Shown one piece after another: positions 15,918-24,953 of a DNA stretch of 64,000 bases. This DNA is from CAVTPU01 sp963736695 (GTDB lineage: Bacteria; Actinomycetota; Actinomycetes; Mycobacteriales; Micromonosporaceae), in contig CAVTPU010000001.1 of the NCBI GenBank assembly GCA_963736695.1, positions 310,001-374,000 on the forward strand, in the 5' to 3' direction. The position numbers and the translations under genes are program-made. Under the pieces are notes generated by a model that saw only the letters and a program-made list of their open reading frames with translations, did no database searches and had not been told where the DNA came from. Positions within the stretch are counted from its first letter, which is position 1; each line of letters begins with the position of its first letter.

Positions 15918-18101
15918 TCAGTCCTTTGTGGTCGGTGTCGATGCGACCGAAGGCAATGCGGTTGATCGCGCAGCGGCCTGTCGCGGTGGGTCTGACCGTG
16001 CCGGGAGCACGCGTGTCGGCGGTTCGAAGTCGGCGCCGAAGTGGCGCAGGGCGCTGCGGACCGGAACGGGGGTGAGTCCGCCGAGTGCGCACAGCGATCC
16101 GTCGGTCATCACCTCGCACAGGTCGTCGAGGAGCGCGAGGTTCGCCTCCCGTCGCTCGCCCGCGATGATCTTGTCGATGGTCTCGACGCCGCGCACCGCG
16201 CCCACCCGGCAGGGGGTGCAGGTGCCGCATGACTGCGCCGCGCAGAAGGCCATGGCGAAGCGGGCTTGACGCGCCAGGTCGACGGTGTCGTCGAAGACGA
16301 CGACTCCCCCGTGGCCGAGCATGGCGCCCGCCTCCGCCAGCGCCTCATAGTCCATCGGCAGGTCGAACATGTCGACCGGCAGATAGGCGCCGAGCGGGCC
16401 CCCGACCTGCACGGCCCGCACCGGTCGGCCGCTGCGGGTGCCGCCGCCGTAGTCGTTGACGAGCTCGCCGAGGGTGATCCCGAAGGGAACCTCGACGATG
16501 CCGCCGTGACGCACGTCGCCGCCGAGCTGGAAGACCTGGGTGCCGACCGACCGGCCCACGCCCCGAGCGGCGTAGGCTGCCGCGCCGTTGGCCATGATCC
16601 ACGGGACGGAGGCGAGGGTCAGCACGTTGTTGATCACGGTCGGCGCGCCGAAGAGCCCCGTGAGGGCGGGCAGCGGGGGTTTGGCCCGCACCTGGCCCCG
16701 TCTGCCTTCCAGGCTCTCCAGCATCGCGGTCTCCTCACCGCAGATGTAGGCGCCGGCGCCTCGACGCAGGTGCAGGTCGAACCGCAGCGGGGAGCCGAGA
16801 ATCCGGTCGCCGAGCAGGTTCGCGGCGTAGGCGGCCTCGATGGCCGCGGTCATCGCGACGGCGGCGTCCGGATATTCGGACCGCAGATAGAGGTAGCCCT
16901 CGCGGGCGCCCACGGCGTGGGCGGCGATGAGCATGCCCTCGATGACCGCGAACGGGTCGCCCTCAAACAGCATCCGGTCGGCGAAAGTGCCGCTGTCGCC
17001 CTCGTCGGCGTTCGCACAGATGAACTTGTCGGGGCCGGGCGCCCCGGCCACAGTGCGCCACTTGACGCCGGCGGGGAATCCGGCCCCGCCCCGGCCGCGC
17101 AGGCCCGATCGGGTCACCTCATCGATGACCTGTTCCGGCGGCAGGCTCAGCGCCCGTTCGAGGCCGGCGAGGCCTCCCCTGGCTCGATAGTCGGCGATGC
17201 TGCGCGGGTCGACCACCCCGACCCGCGCGAACGCCAGCCGGTCCTGCCGCGCCAGCCACGGCAGACGTTCGACCAGCCCCAGAGCGAGCCAGTGGGGTTC
17301 GCCGTCCGTCGCGCCGAACCCTGCCACGGTGAATCCATGGTCGAACAGGCCGGGCACGTCGGCCGGGGTGACCGGGCCGTGGCCGAGCCGCCCGTCCGGG
17401 GTGTCGACCTCGATCAATGGTTCCAACCAGAGCAGACCCCGAGACCCCGTACGCACGATGGTGACCGGGATGGACCTGGCGCTCGCCTCTCGGTGGATCG
17501 CGGCGGCCACCTCGTCGGAGCCGACGGAGCGGGCCGCCGCGTCACCCGGAACGTAGACGGTGATGCCCGCCACGCCGAGCCCGGCGTCGGGGTCGGCGCA
17601 AGGATCGGGGTCGCGTGCGGGTTCCGGAACGCCGGCGGTCGACTCGGCCAGCACAGTGTCGAAACGGTCGGGGTCGACGCAACCATGCAGCCGATCGCCC
17701 ACCAGCATGGCCGGTCCGAGGGCGCAGTCGCCGAGACAATAGACGTCGGCCAGCGTGACCGAACCGTCGGAGGTCGTCTGCCCGGGTTCGATTCCCAGGC
17801 CGGCGACGGCGTGGGCCGCGAGCGCGTCGGCCCCGACGGCCTGGCACGCCTCGGCCCGACACAGGCTGATCCGCACTCGGCCGGATGGTGTCGTCGGGAA
17901 GTCCTCATAGAAGCTGATCACGCCGTGCACCTCGGCCCGCGACAGCCTCAACACCTCGGCGATCACCGGGATCGCCCGCGGGTCGACATAGCCGAACTCG
18001 GCCACGAGGTCGTGCAGGACGGGCAGGAGTGAACCTCGTTCACCCTGGTGCGCCGCCGCGATGGCGCGAGTCCGTTCCGGTGTCCAGCTGTGCCCGCTCA
18101 C
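15918..18101 (-). CDS. Formate dehydrogenase beta/gamma fusion (NuoE-NuoF-like)
   Basis: 727 aa. Residues 1-165 are a NuoE-like thioredoxin-fold 2Fe-2S domain (SLCRAEACQAVGA with CLGDCALGPA), the gamma subunit of other formate dehydrogenases. From about residue 185 there is a NuoF-like flavoprotein: an NADH/FMN region (GLRGRGGAGFPAGVKW, ADEGDSGTFADR), GAGAYICGEETAML, and the 4Fe-4S site CGTCTPCRVG near residue 650. It receives electrons from the alpha subunit and reduces NAD+ at FMN. Fusion of the gamma and beta parts is known in actinomycetes. It is read from GTG 18101; no strong ribosome site is visible. It is the first gene of a two-gene operon, and no fdhD-type chaperone gene is adjacent. 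Confidence 0.94.
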   Translation of the reverse strand: MSGHSWTPERTRAIAAAHQGERGSLLPVLHDLVAEFGYVDPRAIPVIAEVLRLSRAEVHGVISFYEDFPTTPSGRVRISLCRAEACQAVGADALAAHAVAGLGIEPGQTTSDGSVTLADVYCLGDCALGPAMLVGDRLHGCVDPDRFDTVLAESTAGVPEPARDPDPCADPDAGLGVAGITVYVPGDAAARSVGSDEVAAAIHREASARSIPVTIVRTGSRGLLWLEPLIEVDTPDGRLGHGPVTPADVPGLFDHGFTVAGFGATDGEPHWLALGLVERLPWLARQDRLAFARVGVVDPRSIADYRARGGLAGLERALSLPPEQVIDEVTRSGLRGRGGAGFPAGVKWRTVAGAPGPDKFICANADEGDSGTFADRMLFEGDPFAVIEGMLIAAHAVGAREGYLYLRSEYPDAAVAMTAAIEAAYAANLLGDRILGSPLRFDLHLRRGAGAYICGEETAMLESLEGRRGQVRAKPPLPALTGLFGAPTVINNVLTLASVPWIMANGAAAYAARGVGRSVGTQVFQLGGDVRHGGIVEVPFGITLGELVNDYGGGTRSGRPVRAVQVGGPLGAYLPVDMFDLPMDYEALAEAGAMLGHGGVVVFDDTVDLARQARFAMAFCAAQSCGTCTPCRVGAVRGVETIDKIIAGERREANLALLDDLCEVMTDGSLCALGGLTPVPVRSALRHFGADFEPPTRVLPARSDPPRQAAARSTALPSVASTPTTKD

Positions 18102-18150
18102 TCCCCGAGCCTGCCACCGGGACGCGGCCGAGTCCAGTGCGCGGTTGCGC

Positions 18151-19335
18151 TCAGCTCAGTGCGGGTGTGAAGTCGAGCGGGATCCGCCGCAGGTTGTCGC
18201 GATAACTGTGGTCACGCAGGACGCGGCGTACGGCTTCGTCGATGCGACCGGGGAGATCATCGTTGAGGAAGTGCTTCGGCTTGTCCTTGTCGATCTGGTC
18301 GTCAACGCCGAGGCAGACACCGATGCCCAGTTCGTCGACGCGGCGGCCGGTGAGCACCTGGTCACCGAAGAACGGCGTGACGACCATCGGCACCTCGGAC
18401 AGCACAGACTCGTGAACGCTGTTGCTGCCACCGTGAGTCACGAACACATCGGCTCGACTGAGCACGTGCTGTTGATCGACAGCGCTCGTCACCGTCCAGT
18501 TAGGTGGATATTCGTCGAGCACGTCTTTCCCCTGGGTCACGAAGACGACGTTCATCGTCGGTGACGCCCACCGGCGGGCGAGTCCGGCGACGCACTGGCG
18601 AACCCCCTCCCGGGTCGCCTCCTGCGCCGTCCACAGGTTGTCCATCACTTCCGTGCCGAACGACACATAGACCACGGGTGACGTGTCCGGCTCCTTCGGC
18701 AGGCGGGCGTGGCCGTCGGATGGATATCCCACAAACTGATAGTCGGCCGGTGCGCGGTTGGTTCGAAAGTCGTGTGGGGTGACGGCGGGAAACGACCACA
18801 GCAGATTGCGTTCGGCCGGAATGTGCAGGCTGTTCGAGATGAGTTCGATGCCAGACTGGTCCACCGTCATTCGGTGTTCGTCCCACATCGCGGCGATAGC
18901 GTCCTGATTGGCGGCACTGGCGAGGCTGGACTCGAGATAGCCGCGGTCGGTGAGAGGGCCGACCATGCCGGGGATTGACGACCATCGACGAATGCCAAGC
19001 CGCTGGGCCGTGAAATGCCCCTCCAACGCGCAGAAGTCATAGAGGATGAGGTCAGGCTCCCACTGACCGGCGATCGCGAGGCAGTCACCGAACAACTCGG
19101 CGACCCGGGCGAAGACCCGCGACGCCGGGGTGTTGACGAATGATCGAGTCCGGTGAGGCACGAACACCTCAGCGGCCACATCGTCCACGTCGGCGGCGGT
19201 GTTCTTCTGGTCGACGAGAACCACGCCGAAATCATGCGAACGGTTGTGTTCACGGATAAACCGCCGAAGGATGTTCCAGTGTCCGTCGTTGGGGATCGTG
19301 AAGATCAGAATCCTCTTGCCGGGTCTTCGCATCAT
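18151..19335 (-). CDS. MGT-type (macrolide) GT1 glycosyltransferase
   Basis: 394 aa, GT-B fold. The C-terminal nucleotide-sugar site reads THGGSNSVHESVLSEVPMVV followed by FFGDQ, and there is a VYVSFGTEV strand before it. This is the UDP-glucuronosyl/UDP-glycosyltransferase pattern of macrolide-inactivating MGT enzymes. The start at 19335 has GGGGAG 9 bases upstream; the longer reading to 19497 lacks support. It probably transfers a sugar from a UDP donor to a small hydrophobic acceptor. The divergent GH3 gene next to it suggests a glycosylation and deglycosylation pair. Confidence 0.9.
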   Translation of the reverse strand: MMRRPGKRILIFTIPNDGHWNILRRFIREHNRSHDFGVVLVDQKNTAADVDDVAAEVFVPHRTRSFVNTPASRVFARVAELFGDCLAIAGQWEPDLILYDFCALEGHFTAQRLGIRRWSSIPGMVGPLTDRGYLESSLASAANQDAIAAMWDEHRMTVDQSGIELISNSLHIPAERNLLWSFPAVTPHDFRTNRAPADYQFVGYPSDGHARLPKEPDTSPVVYVSFGTEVMDNLWTAQEATREGVRQCVAGLARRWASPTMNVVFVTQGKDVLDEYPPNWTVTSAVDQQHVLSRADVFVTHGGSNSVHESVLSEVPMVVTPFFGDQVLTGRRVDELGIGVCLGVDDQIDKDKPKHFLNDDLPGRIDEAVRRVLRDHSYRDNLRRIPLDFTPALS

Positions 19336-19477
19336 GACTGGACTCCCCAGTCTCACGCACGACCACGTCTCGTCTCCCATTGTCGGTGATGTCGGCTTCA
19401 GGCGGTGCGCCTTCGACGAACACGCCGAGTGGGACCCAACACGGCGTCCCACGCGGCGACCCGCTGCTACGGTGGGG

Positions 19478-21313
19478 ATGATGAGGGGCCGCAGCACGCC
19501 CGCCTATCGAGATCCGCTGACACCGGTCGCGGTCCGGGTCGCCGATCTCATGGCCCGCATGACGCTGGCGGACAAGGCTGGGCTGCTGTTCCACACGATG
19601 ATCGGTATCGGCCCGGACGGGCAACTCGCTCCCGCCGACCCGACCGCCAGCCTTCTGTCCAATGAGGACATGATTGTCGGCCGGGCGATGAATCACTTCA
19701 ACGTCGTCGCCACCGCCCCGCCGCGACAGTTCGCCCAATGGCACAACCGGTTGCAGGCGTTGGCGGAGCAGACCCCGCTGGGCATTCCGGTGACGCTGTC
19801 GACCGATCCCCGGCACGCCCGCTCGGACAACCCGAACACATCAGTGCTCGCTGGCCGGTTCTCCCGATGGCCGGAGCCGTTGGGGTTGGCCGCGATCCGC
19901 GACCCGGGCCTGGTCGAACGGTTCGCCGACACCGTGCGCCGCGAATATCTGTCGGTCGGCCTGCGGGTGGCCCTGCACCCGCAGGCCGACCTCGCGACCG
20001 AACCACGGTGGTCACGCATCGTGGGGACGTTCGGCGCCGACGCCGACCTGGTCGGCGCGTTGGTTGGCGCCTATGTGCGGGGCCTGCAAGGCCCCCAGCT
20101 GGGTCGACGCAGCGTCGCGGCCATGACCAAACACTTCCCGGGCGCCGGCCCTCAGAAGGACGGCGAGGACCCGCACTTCGCCGACGGCCGCGAGCAGATC
20201 TATCCGGGCGACCGATTCTCGCAACATCTGAGACCGTTCCTCGCGGCGATACGCGCCGGGACCTCACAGATAATGCCGTCGTACGGCGTGCCGGCCGGCA
20301 CGGCGTACGAGGAAATGGGTTTCGCCTTCAACCGTGGCGTGATCACCGGACTGTTGCGGGAGGAACTGGGGTTCGACGGCATCGTGTGCACCGACTGGGG
20401 ACTGCTCACCGGCGCCGAGTTTCGCGGCGAGTGGCGGCCCGCGCGGGCGTGGGGAGTGGAGGAACTCAGTCACCACGAACGGGCGCTCGTCGCACTCGAA
20501 GCTGGGGTGGATCAGTTTGGCGGGGAGGCCCGTCCCGACCTGATCGTCGATCTGGTGCGGGCCGGACAGGTGAGTCAGGAACGCGTGGACCTGTCCGTGC
20601 GACGGCTGTTGCGGGAGAAGTTCACCCTCGGCTTGTTCGACCATCGCTATGTGGATCCGGACATGGCCGAGGAGACCGTGGGTCGGTCCGATTTCCGGAC
20701 AGCCGGGCTCGACGCGCAGCGGGCATCGGTCACGGTGCTCGCCAATGCGGCACCGGGTAGCGCGGCGCGGCTGCCGTCGCGGGCCGGACTTCGCGCATAT
20801 GTCGAGCATGTCGACGTCGGTGTCGCCGCCCGCTATTTCACCGTGGTCGGCCGGGTCGAGGACGCGGACGTGGCGATTGTGCGGCTCGAAACGCCTTTCG
20901 AACGGCGGACCGGCGAGTATGCGGCGTTTTTTCACTCCGGTTCGTTGGAGTTTCCGGCCGACGAGCTCGCCCGTGTTGTCGCGATCGCCGACCGGGTTCC
21001 GACCATTGTGGACATCTATATGGACCGCCCGGCGGTTGTCACTCCCCTCATCGATCGAGTTGGGTCACTGATCGCCACATTCGCGGTGTGCGACGAGGCA
21101 TTGCTGGATGTGGTGACGGGGCGCGTTGCGCCGTACGGTCGGTTGCCTTTCGACCTGCCCCGGTCGATGGCCGCTGTCGCGGCCGGCGCCCCGGACGTCG
21201 CAGGTGACGACCCGGACCCGGTTTTCCGCTGTGGTCACGGACTCGGTGGCCACGGAATCGGTGGCCACGGGCTCAGTGGCCACGGGCTCGGCAGCGCCGC
21301 GCGGGTTGCTTGA
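19478..21313 (+). CDS. Glycoside hydrolase family 3 protein
   Basis: 611 aa. It has the GH3 TIM barrel with substrate-binding KHFPGAGPQKDGEDPHF near residue 216 and the nucleophile Asp in GIVCTDWG near residue 305, followed by the alpha/beta sandwich domain. The fibronectin III domain of larger beta-glucosidases is missing. There is no signal peptide, so it is intracellular as read. The start is taken at the ATG pair 19478/19481; the upstream extension reaches into the divergent gene and is rejected. The C-terminus ends in a repeated pentapeptide, GHGLG GHGIG GHGLS GHGLG. It is probably a beta-glucosidase, perhaps removing the sugar added by the neighbouring transferase. Confidence 0.88.
   Translation: MMRGRSTPAYRDPLTPVAVRVADLMARMTLADKAGLLFHTMIGIGPDGQLAPADPTASLLSNEDMIVGRAMNHFNVVATAPPRQFAQWHNRLQALAEQTPLGIPVTLSTDPRHARSDNPNTSVLAGRFSRWPEPLGLAAIRDPGLVERFADTVRREYLSVGLRVALHPQADLATEPRWSRIVGTFGADADLVGALVGAYVRGLQGPQLGRRSVAAMTKHFPGAGPQKDGEDPHFADGREQIYPGDRFSQHLRPFLAAIRAGTSQIMPSYGVPAGTAYEEMGFAFNRGVITGLLREELGFDGIVCTDWGLLTGAEFRGEWRPARAWGVEELSHHERALVALEAGVDQFGGEARPDLIVDLVRAGQVSQERVDLSVRRLLREKFTLGLFDHRYVDPDMAEETVGRSDFRTAGLDAQRASVTVLANAAPGSAARLPSRAGLRAYVEHVDVGVAARYFTVVGRVEDADVAIVRLETPFERRTGEYAAFFHSGSLEFPADELARVVAIADRVPTIVDIYMDRPAVVTPLIDRVGSLIATFAVCDEALLDVVTGRVAPYGRLPFDLPRSMAAVAAGAPDVAGDDPDPVFRCGHGLGGHGIGGHGLSGHGLGSAARVA
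21230..21289 (+). repeat. Four tandem 15-bp units at the GH3 3' end
   Basis: Units start at 21230, 21245, 21260 and 21275 with the core GTGGCCACGGGCTC. They are in frame and encode Gly-His-Gly pentapeptides. Units 2-4 differ from each other by only a few bases, which indicates recent expansion. Confidence 0.9.
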
Positions 21314-21346
21314 CAACGCATGCCCACATGGGCATATGATTTGGCC
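21310..21346 (+). promoter_or_regulatory. ArsR promoter with operator in the spacer, leaderless
   Basis: A perfect -35 TTGACA (21310-21315) and a -10 TATGAT (21335-21340) are 19 bases apart. The dyad ATGCCC-ACAT-GGGCAT (21320-21335) fills the spacer, so a bound repressor would block polymerase. The base 7 positions after the -10 is the A of the ArsR start codon, so the mRNA should be leaderless. The -35 overlaps the GH3 stop codon. Confidence 0.85.
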
Positions 21347-21757
21347 ATGGCGCGAGCGGCGACGACAACGGACGCGTTCAACGCGGTGGCAGAGCCCCGA
21401 CGACGGCAGATCCTGGATCTGCTCGCGGCCGGGGAACTGCCGGTCAACGATCTGGTCGCCAGGCTGGGCCTGACGCAGCCGCTGGTCTCCAAGCACCTGC
21501 GCGTGCTGCGGGAGGTGGGGCTGGTTCAGGTTCGCGACGACGGACGCCGACGGCTCTATCGGGTGGACCCAGAGCCGCTCAAGCCGATTCACGACTGGCT
21601 CCGGCGATATGCACAGATGTGGTCGGAACGATTCGACCAGATGGACGTTGTGCTCGCCGAGTTGGCCGAACAGGCCGAGTCGGCACAACAGGCCGAGCCG
21701 GCGGAACCGAAGGCGCGCGCAACCGCGCCATCAACGGGAGAACGGATGACATCATGA
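21347..21757 (+). CDS. ArsR-family transcriptional regulator
   Basis: 136 aa winged-helix repressor: DAFNAVAEPRRRQILDLLAAG, then recognition helix QPLVSKHLRVLREVGLV and wing RDDGRRRLYRV. No metal-binding cysteines are present. This is the ArsR type that accompanies SRPBCC (AHSA1) genes. The C-terminal tail is rich in Ala, Glu and Gln with an 18-bp near-repeat. It probably binds the dyad in its own promoter. Its stop overlaps the next start by 4 bases (ATGA). Confidence 0.94.
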   Translation: MARAATTTDAFNAVAEPRRRQILDLLAAGELPVNDLVARLGLTQPLVSKHLRVLREVGLVQVRDDGRRRLYRVDPEPLKPIHDWLRRYAQMWSERFDQMDVVLAELAEQAESAQQAEPAEPKARATAPSTGERMTS

Positions 21758-22242
21758 CGAGCACTCATAGCGCGACGGTGGCCCTGCCCACCGACACCCA
21801 GATCCTCATCACCCGGAAATTCGACGCACCGCCCCGACTGGTGTGGGAGGCGTCGACCAAGCCTGAACTCATCAAGAAGTGGTGGGCGGGCCAACGGGGC
21901 ACCGTCACAGATGTGGAAGTCGACCTGCGGCCCGGTGGACGGTGGCGCTATGTCATGGTCGCCAACGAGGGTTTCGAGGTCGCCTTCCACGGCGAATACA
22001 AGGAGATCGTTCTTCACGAGAAGGTCGTGCACACCGAGGCATTCGAGGGAATCCCCGACGCCGACGAGAACGCCGCCCTCGTGACCGTGACCTTCACCGA
22101 GGTCGACGGCGGGACCCTGCTGACCTCGCTCATCGAGCATCGCAATCAGGCCGGTAGGGACGCGCACATCAACTCGGGCATGGAGGCCGGCATGCAGGAG
22201 AGCCTCGACTTACTGGAGCAGGTCGCCATCGCGCTCTCCTGA
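21754..22242 (+). CDS. SRPBCC (AHSA1-like) domain protein
   Basis: 162 aa, START/Bet v1-like fold. It opens ILITRKFDAPPRLVWEASTKPELIKKWW, continues with RPGGRWRYVM and FHGEYKEI, and closes with a long C-terminal helix (NSGMEAGMQESLDLLEQV). Such proteins bind hydrophobic ligands and often form an operon with ArsR regulators, as here with a 4-bp overlap. The ligand may be the signal the ArsR protein responds to; that is inference. Confidence 0.93.
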   Translation: MTSTHSATVALPTDTQILITRKFDAPPRLVWEASTKPELIKKWWAGQRGTVTDVEVDLRPGGRWRYVMVANEGFEVAFHGEYKEIVLHEKVVHTEAFEGIPDADENAALVTVTFTEVDGGTLLTSLIEHRNQAGRDAHINSGMEAGMQESLDLLEQVAIALS

Positions 22243-22442
22243 GCCGTCGCTTCCCAAACGGCCACTGAACCGGTCACTCGCCCGAACTGGTCGCCGGGAC
22301 GGAAACGGGTGAAGCCGCGGATTTCGCCCCGCCCTTTCCGCTCCCGGCGGCCACACTCCACCGAGGATTGTCACAGACTCTGTCGCTGGCGACTCCCGAC
22401 ACGTAGCATCGACGCACGTGCATGTTTATCGGGAGGTTGCTT

Positions 22443-23213
22443 ATGCGCATCGGAACCGGTCAATCATGGCTGAAAAGAGCGGTCGTCTCGGGACTGGCCG
22501 CACTCGCGTGCGTCGCGGCGGTGCTCACCGTCTCGGCCCAACCGGCGGCCGCGGCCGGCACTTACGCCACGACCGGAACGGTCAACATCCGGTCCGGGCC
22601 CGGCACCGGCTACAGCGTCATCGGAACGGCCGCCAACGGCGCGAGCTTCACCCTGCTGTGTCAATGGCAGGGCGGCACCAACGTCAACGGCAACGCCACC
22701 TGGGACAAGGTCCAGTTCACCAACGGGGTCGTGGGAGCGATCGCCGACTATTGGACGACCACCCCGAGCTGGAACAGCTATGCACCCAACACCGGCCCCT
22801 GCTCGAGCACCAGCAGCCGCGAGCAGCGCGCCATCGATTGGGCCCGATCGGTCATCGGCAACTCAACCACCAATGGCGACCTCGGCGACTCCAACCACGC
22901 GTGGGACGGGTGGTGTGACAACTTCGTCGGCCACGCCTATGGCCGGGCCGCCAGCGGCTATGCGACGGCCATCGCACACTTCAACTCCCTCAACGGCCGC
23001 GGCCTGATCCACACCACCGGGACACCGCCGTTCGGCGCACTCACCTTCTATGCCGCGGCGCCCATCAACGGCTACGCCGGTCACGTCATGCTCTCCGAAG
23101 GCAACGGCAACTACATCACCAGTGCGGCCACCGTCCGACGGGTCACCATCGGATGGCCGGGAGCCACCTACATCGGTTGGTCCTACGCCGATCCGGAGTG
23201 GACCGGCAGATAG
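22443..23213 (+). CDS. Secreted SH3-domain protein with CHAP/NlpC-like domain
   Basis: 256 aa. The signal peptide spans residues 1-38 (basic start, hydrophobic core, AQPAAAA cleavage region). A bacterial SH3 domain follows (GTVNIRSGPGTGYSVIG, about 45-105). A papain-like CHAP/NlpC-type domain comes next, with the likely nucleophile in DGWCDNFVGHAYG near residue 160 and the histidine in GHVMLSEGNGNYI. It should act outside the cell on peptidoglycan. The start at 22443 has GGGAGG 6 bases upstream. It is monocistronic and ends before a strong terminator. Catalytic activity is inferred from the Cys/His layout only. Confidence 0.85.
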   Translation: MRIGTGQSWLKRAVVSGLAALACVAAVLTVSAQPAAAAGTYATTGTVNIRSGPGTGYSVIGTAANGASFTLLCQWQGGTNVNGNATWDKVQFTNGVVGAIADYWTTTPSWNSYAPNTGPCSSTSSREQRAIDWARSVIGNSTTNGDLGDSNHAWDGWCDNFVGHAYGRAASGYATAIAHFNSLNGRGLIHTTGTPPFGALTFYAAAPINGYAGHVMLSEGNGNYITSAATVRRVTIGWPGATYIGWSYADPEWTGR

Positions 23214-23252
23214 CTCCCGTGATCGACTCCACCCCATCGGTCTTCCTCTGAA

Positions 23253-23299
23253 CCGTGGCCCCCTCCGCCGGACCTCACCACCGGCGGACGGGGCCACGG
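23253..23299 (+). terminator. Terminator after the SH3/CHAP-like gene
   Basis: The arms 23253-23271 and 23281-23299 are complementary over 19 bp with one mismatch and a 9-base loop. GC is very high and there is no U tract. It lies 40 bases after the stop codon. Confidence 0.88.
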
Positions 23300-23395
23300 G
23301 GCACGATACGGTTGACCCGGGCCGGAGCGCGCCGCGATCCGGCCGCCACAGACCACGGGCGGGCGGCCGGTGCGGGCAAGAGAGATCGGTGAACG

Positions 23396-24484
23396 GTGAC
23401 AGTGCGGTTGATGGCGCGGACCCTGCGCGGACTCGAGGAGACCACCGCCCACGAGATCGAACAGCGGGGCCTCGGCACCGTCGACCACCGCCGACACCGC
23501 GAGGTGTGGTTCACCGCACCCCATGCCGAACCCGGCCTGATGAGCCTGCGCACCGCCGACGACCTGTTCCTCGTCGCCGCCGTCGCCGACGGAATCGGCC
23601 ACACCAAGGCCGACCTCGAGGCCTTCACCCACCTCGCGCGGGCGGCGTCACTGCCCGAACTGGTGAGAACCCGACGTCAGTGCGGCGGACCCGACACCAC
23701 CGCCGGCCTCAACGTCGCCGGCCTCAACGTCGCCGCGTCGTTTCTCGGCCGACGCAACTACAACCGATATGACATCGAAGACGCCATCGGCCGACACGCC
23801 GCACCGGAGCTCGGCCTGCGCTATCACTCTCGCCGCGACGGCGGCAAACCTCCCGAGGACAGCCTCGCACTGCGGGTCACCGTCGAGGGCACCCAGGCCG
23901 TTCTCGCCCTGCGCGTTCCTGGAAGACCGTTGCACCGCAGGTCATATAAGACGACGTCGACACCCGGCACCCTGCACCCGCCCCTCGCGGCCGCCCTCGG
24001 CCGCCTCGCCGACATCGGGCCGGGCATGCGCGTGGTCGATCCGTGCTGCGGCACGGGAACGATCCTCATCGAAGCTCTCGATCTGGCGACCGACATCATC
24101 CTGCTCGGAGGAGATCACGACCGGCGGGCCGTGGCGGCGGCCACCGCCAACGCCCGGGCCGCATCGCACGTCACCCCCATCACCTGGGCGGTCGCCGACG
24201 CCGGACGAATGCCGCTGCGCTCAGGCACCATCGACCGGATCGTCAGCAACCCGCCGTGGGACCGCCAGGTCGAGGCCCGTGGTCGACTGACAGGTCAACC
24301 CCGACACTTGTACGACGAAATTCGGCGCACACTGGCACCCGGCGGACGGGCCGTGCTGCTGCTGCATGAGGCGGAGGAGCAGCTCGCCATGGCGGAGGCG
24401 GCCGGGCTTCGAGTCGTCGACACGCACTCGGTGAGCCTCTTCGGCGCACACCCGTCGATCGTGACGTTGCGCCCCGAAAACTGA
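23396..24484 (+). CDS. THUMP-domain RNA guanine methyltransferase
   Basis: 362 aa. The N-terminal 165 residues are a ferredoxin-like plus THUMP module typical of RlmL/Trm14-type enzymes (LEETTAHEIEQRG, and later FLGRRNYNRYDIEDAIG). The Rossmann methyltransferase has motif I DPCCGTGTILIE near residue 211 and the catalytic SNPPW near residue 283, the signature of N2-guanine or N6-adenine methylation. It probably methylates a guanine in tRNA or rRNA. It starts at a GTG. An in-frame 15-bp duplication (GLNVA twice) lies in the THUMP part. Its end is 4 bases from the convergent PH-like gene. Confidence 0.88.
   Translation: MTVRLMARTLRGLEETTAHEIEQRGLGTVDHRRHREVWFTAPHAEPGLMSLRTADDLFLVAAVADGIGHTKADLEAFTHLARAASLPELVRTRRQCGGPDTTAGLNVAGLNVAASFLGRRNYNRYDIEDAIGRHAAPELGLRYHSRRDGGKPPEDSLALRVTVEGTQAVLALRVPGRPLHRRSYKTTSTPGTLHPPLAAALGRLADIGPGMRVVDPCCGTGTILIEALDLATDIILLGGDHDRRAVAAATANARAASHVTPITWAVADAGRMPLRSGTIDRIVSNPPWDRQVEARGRLTGQPRHLYDEIRRTLAPGGRAVLLLHEAEEQLAMAEAAGLRVVDTHSVSLFGAHPSIVTLRPEN
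23705..23734 (+). repeat. Perfect 15-bp tandem duplication
   Basis: GGCCTCAACGTCGCC occurs at 23705-23719 and again at 23720-23734 without a mismatch, duplicating GLNVA in the methyltransferase. Confidence 0.95.
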
Positions 24485-24488
24485 CACC

Positions 24489-24953
24489 TCAGCGGTGCGC
24501 GTTCAGTCTACTGAGGACGGCGGCGAACTCGTCGGGTGAAAGAACGATGCGATTGCGGTGCCGCGACCGGGAGCCCCGCCGCCAGATCGGTGTCGGAAAG
24601 TCACGTTCGGGATCATGCCGTGAAATCCATATCTGCCAGGCGTCGTAGCTCACGGCAGGGCCCGCCCAGACCCGACTCACGCGCGACCACGCGATGATGC
24701 GCGTGTGGAGAACCGTGCGGATCTTGACGCCGTAGTCGCTGACGTACACGCCGACTAAGACTGTCCGCCAGACCGCGGCCTCCCACATCAACACGAACAG
24801 GACAATGACGAGCTGCCCCGCAGTCCCGATCCGTTCCGAGGCCAATCCACACAGTGGAGCGAGGCCAGCCACGGACATTCCACCTGCGACGACATAGCGC
24901 AGGGTATGCAACGTGCCCCGATCACTGTGATAGGCGCGACGCCATGTCGACAT
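24489..24953 (-). CDS. PH-domain-like membrane protein
   Basis: About 154 aa. Two hydrophobic helices (TLHTLRYVVAGGMSVAGLAPL and QLVIVLFVLMWEAAVW) are followed by a short domain with strands VYVSDYGVKIRT and IIAWSRVSRVWAGP, the usual pattern of small bacterial PH-like membrane proteins. The start is uncertain: 24953 is chosen for its fit to the hydrophobic layout, and 24962 and 24965 are also ATG. The function is unknown. It is divergent from the WD40 gene. Confidence 0.7.
   Translation of the reverse strand: MSTWRRAYHSDRGTLHTLRYVVAGGMSVAGLAPLCGLASERIGTAGQLVIVLFVLMWEAAVWRTVLVGVYVSDYGVKIRTVLHTRIIAWSRVSRVWAGPAVSYDAWQIWISRHDPERDFPTPIWRRGSRSRHRNRIVLSPDEFAAVLSRLNAHR

Noticed and set aside
13081..16230. 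Longer FdhA reading extending into the beta-subunit gene
   Set aside because: The extra 105 codons are an out-of-frame reading of FdhB; ATG 15915 has a ribosome site and fits the ferredoxin domain start.
16266..18032. 588-codon plus-strand frame over the formate dehydrogenase beta gene
   Set aside because: It is antisense to a gene with clear NuoE/NuoF motifs, and the translation shows no family pattern.
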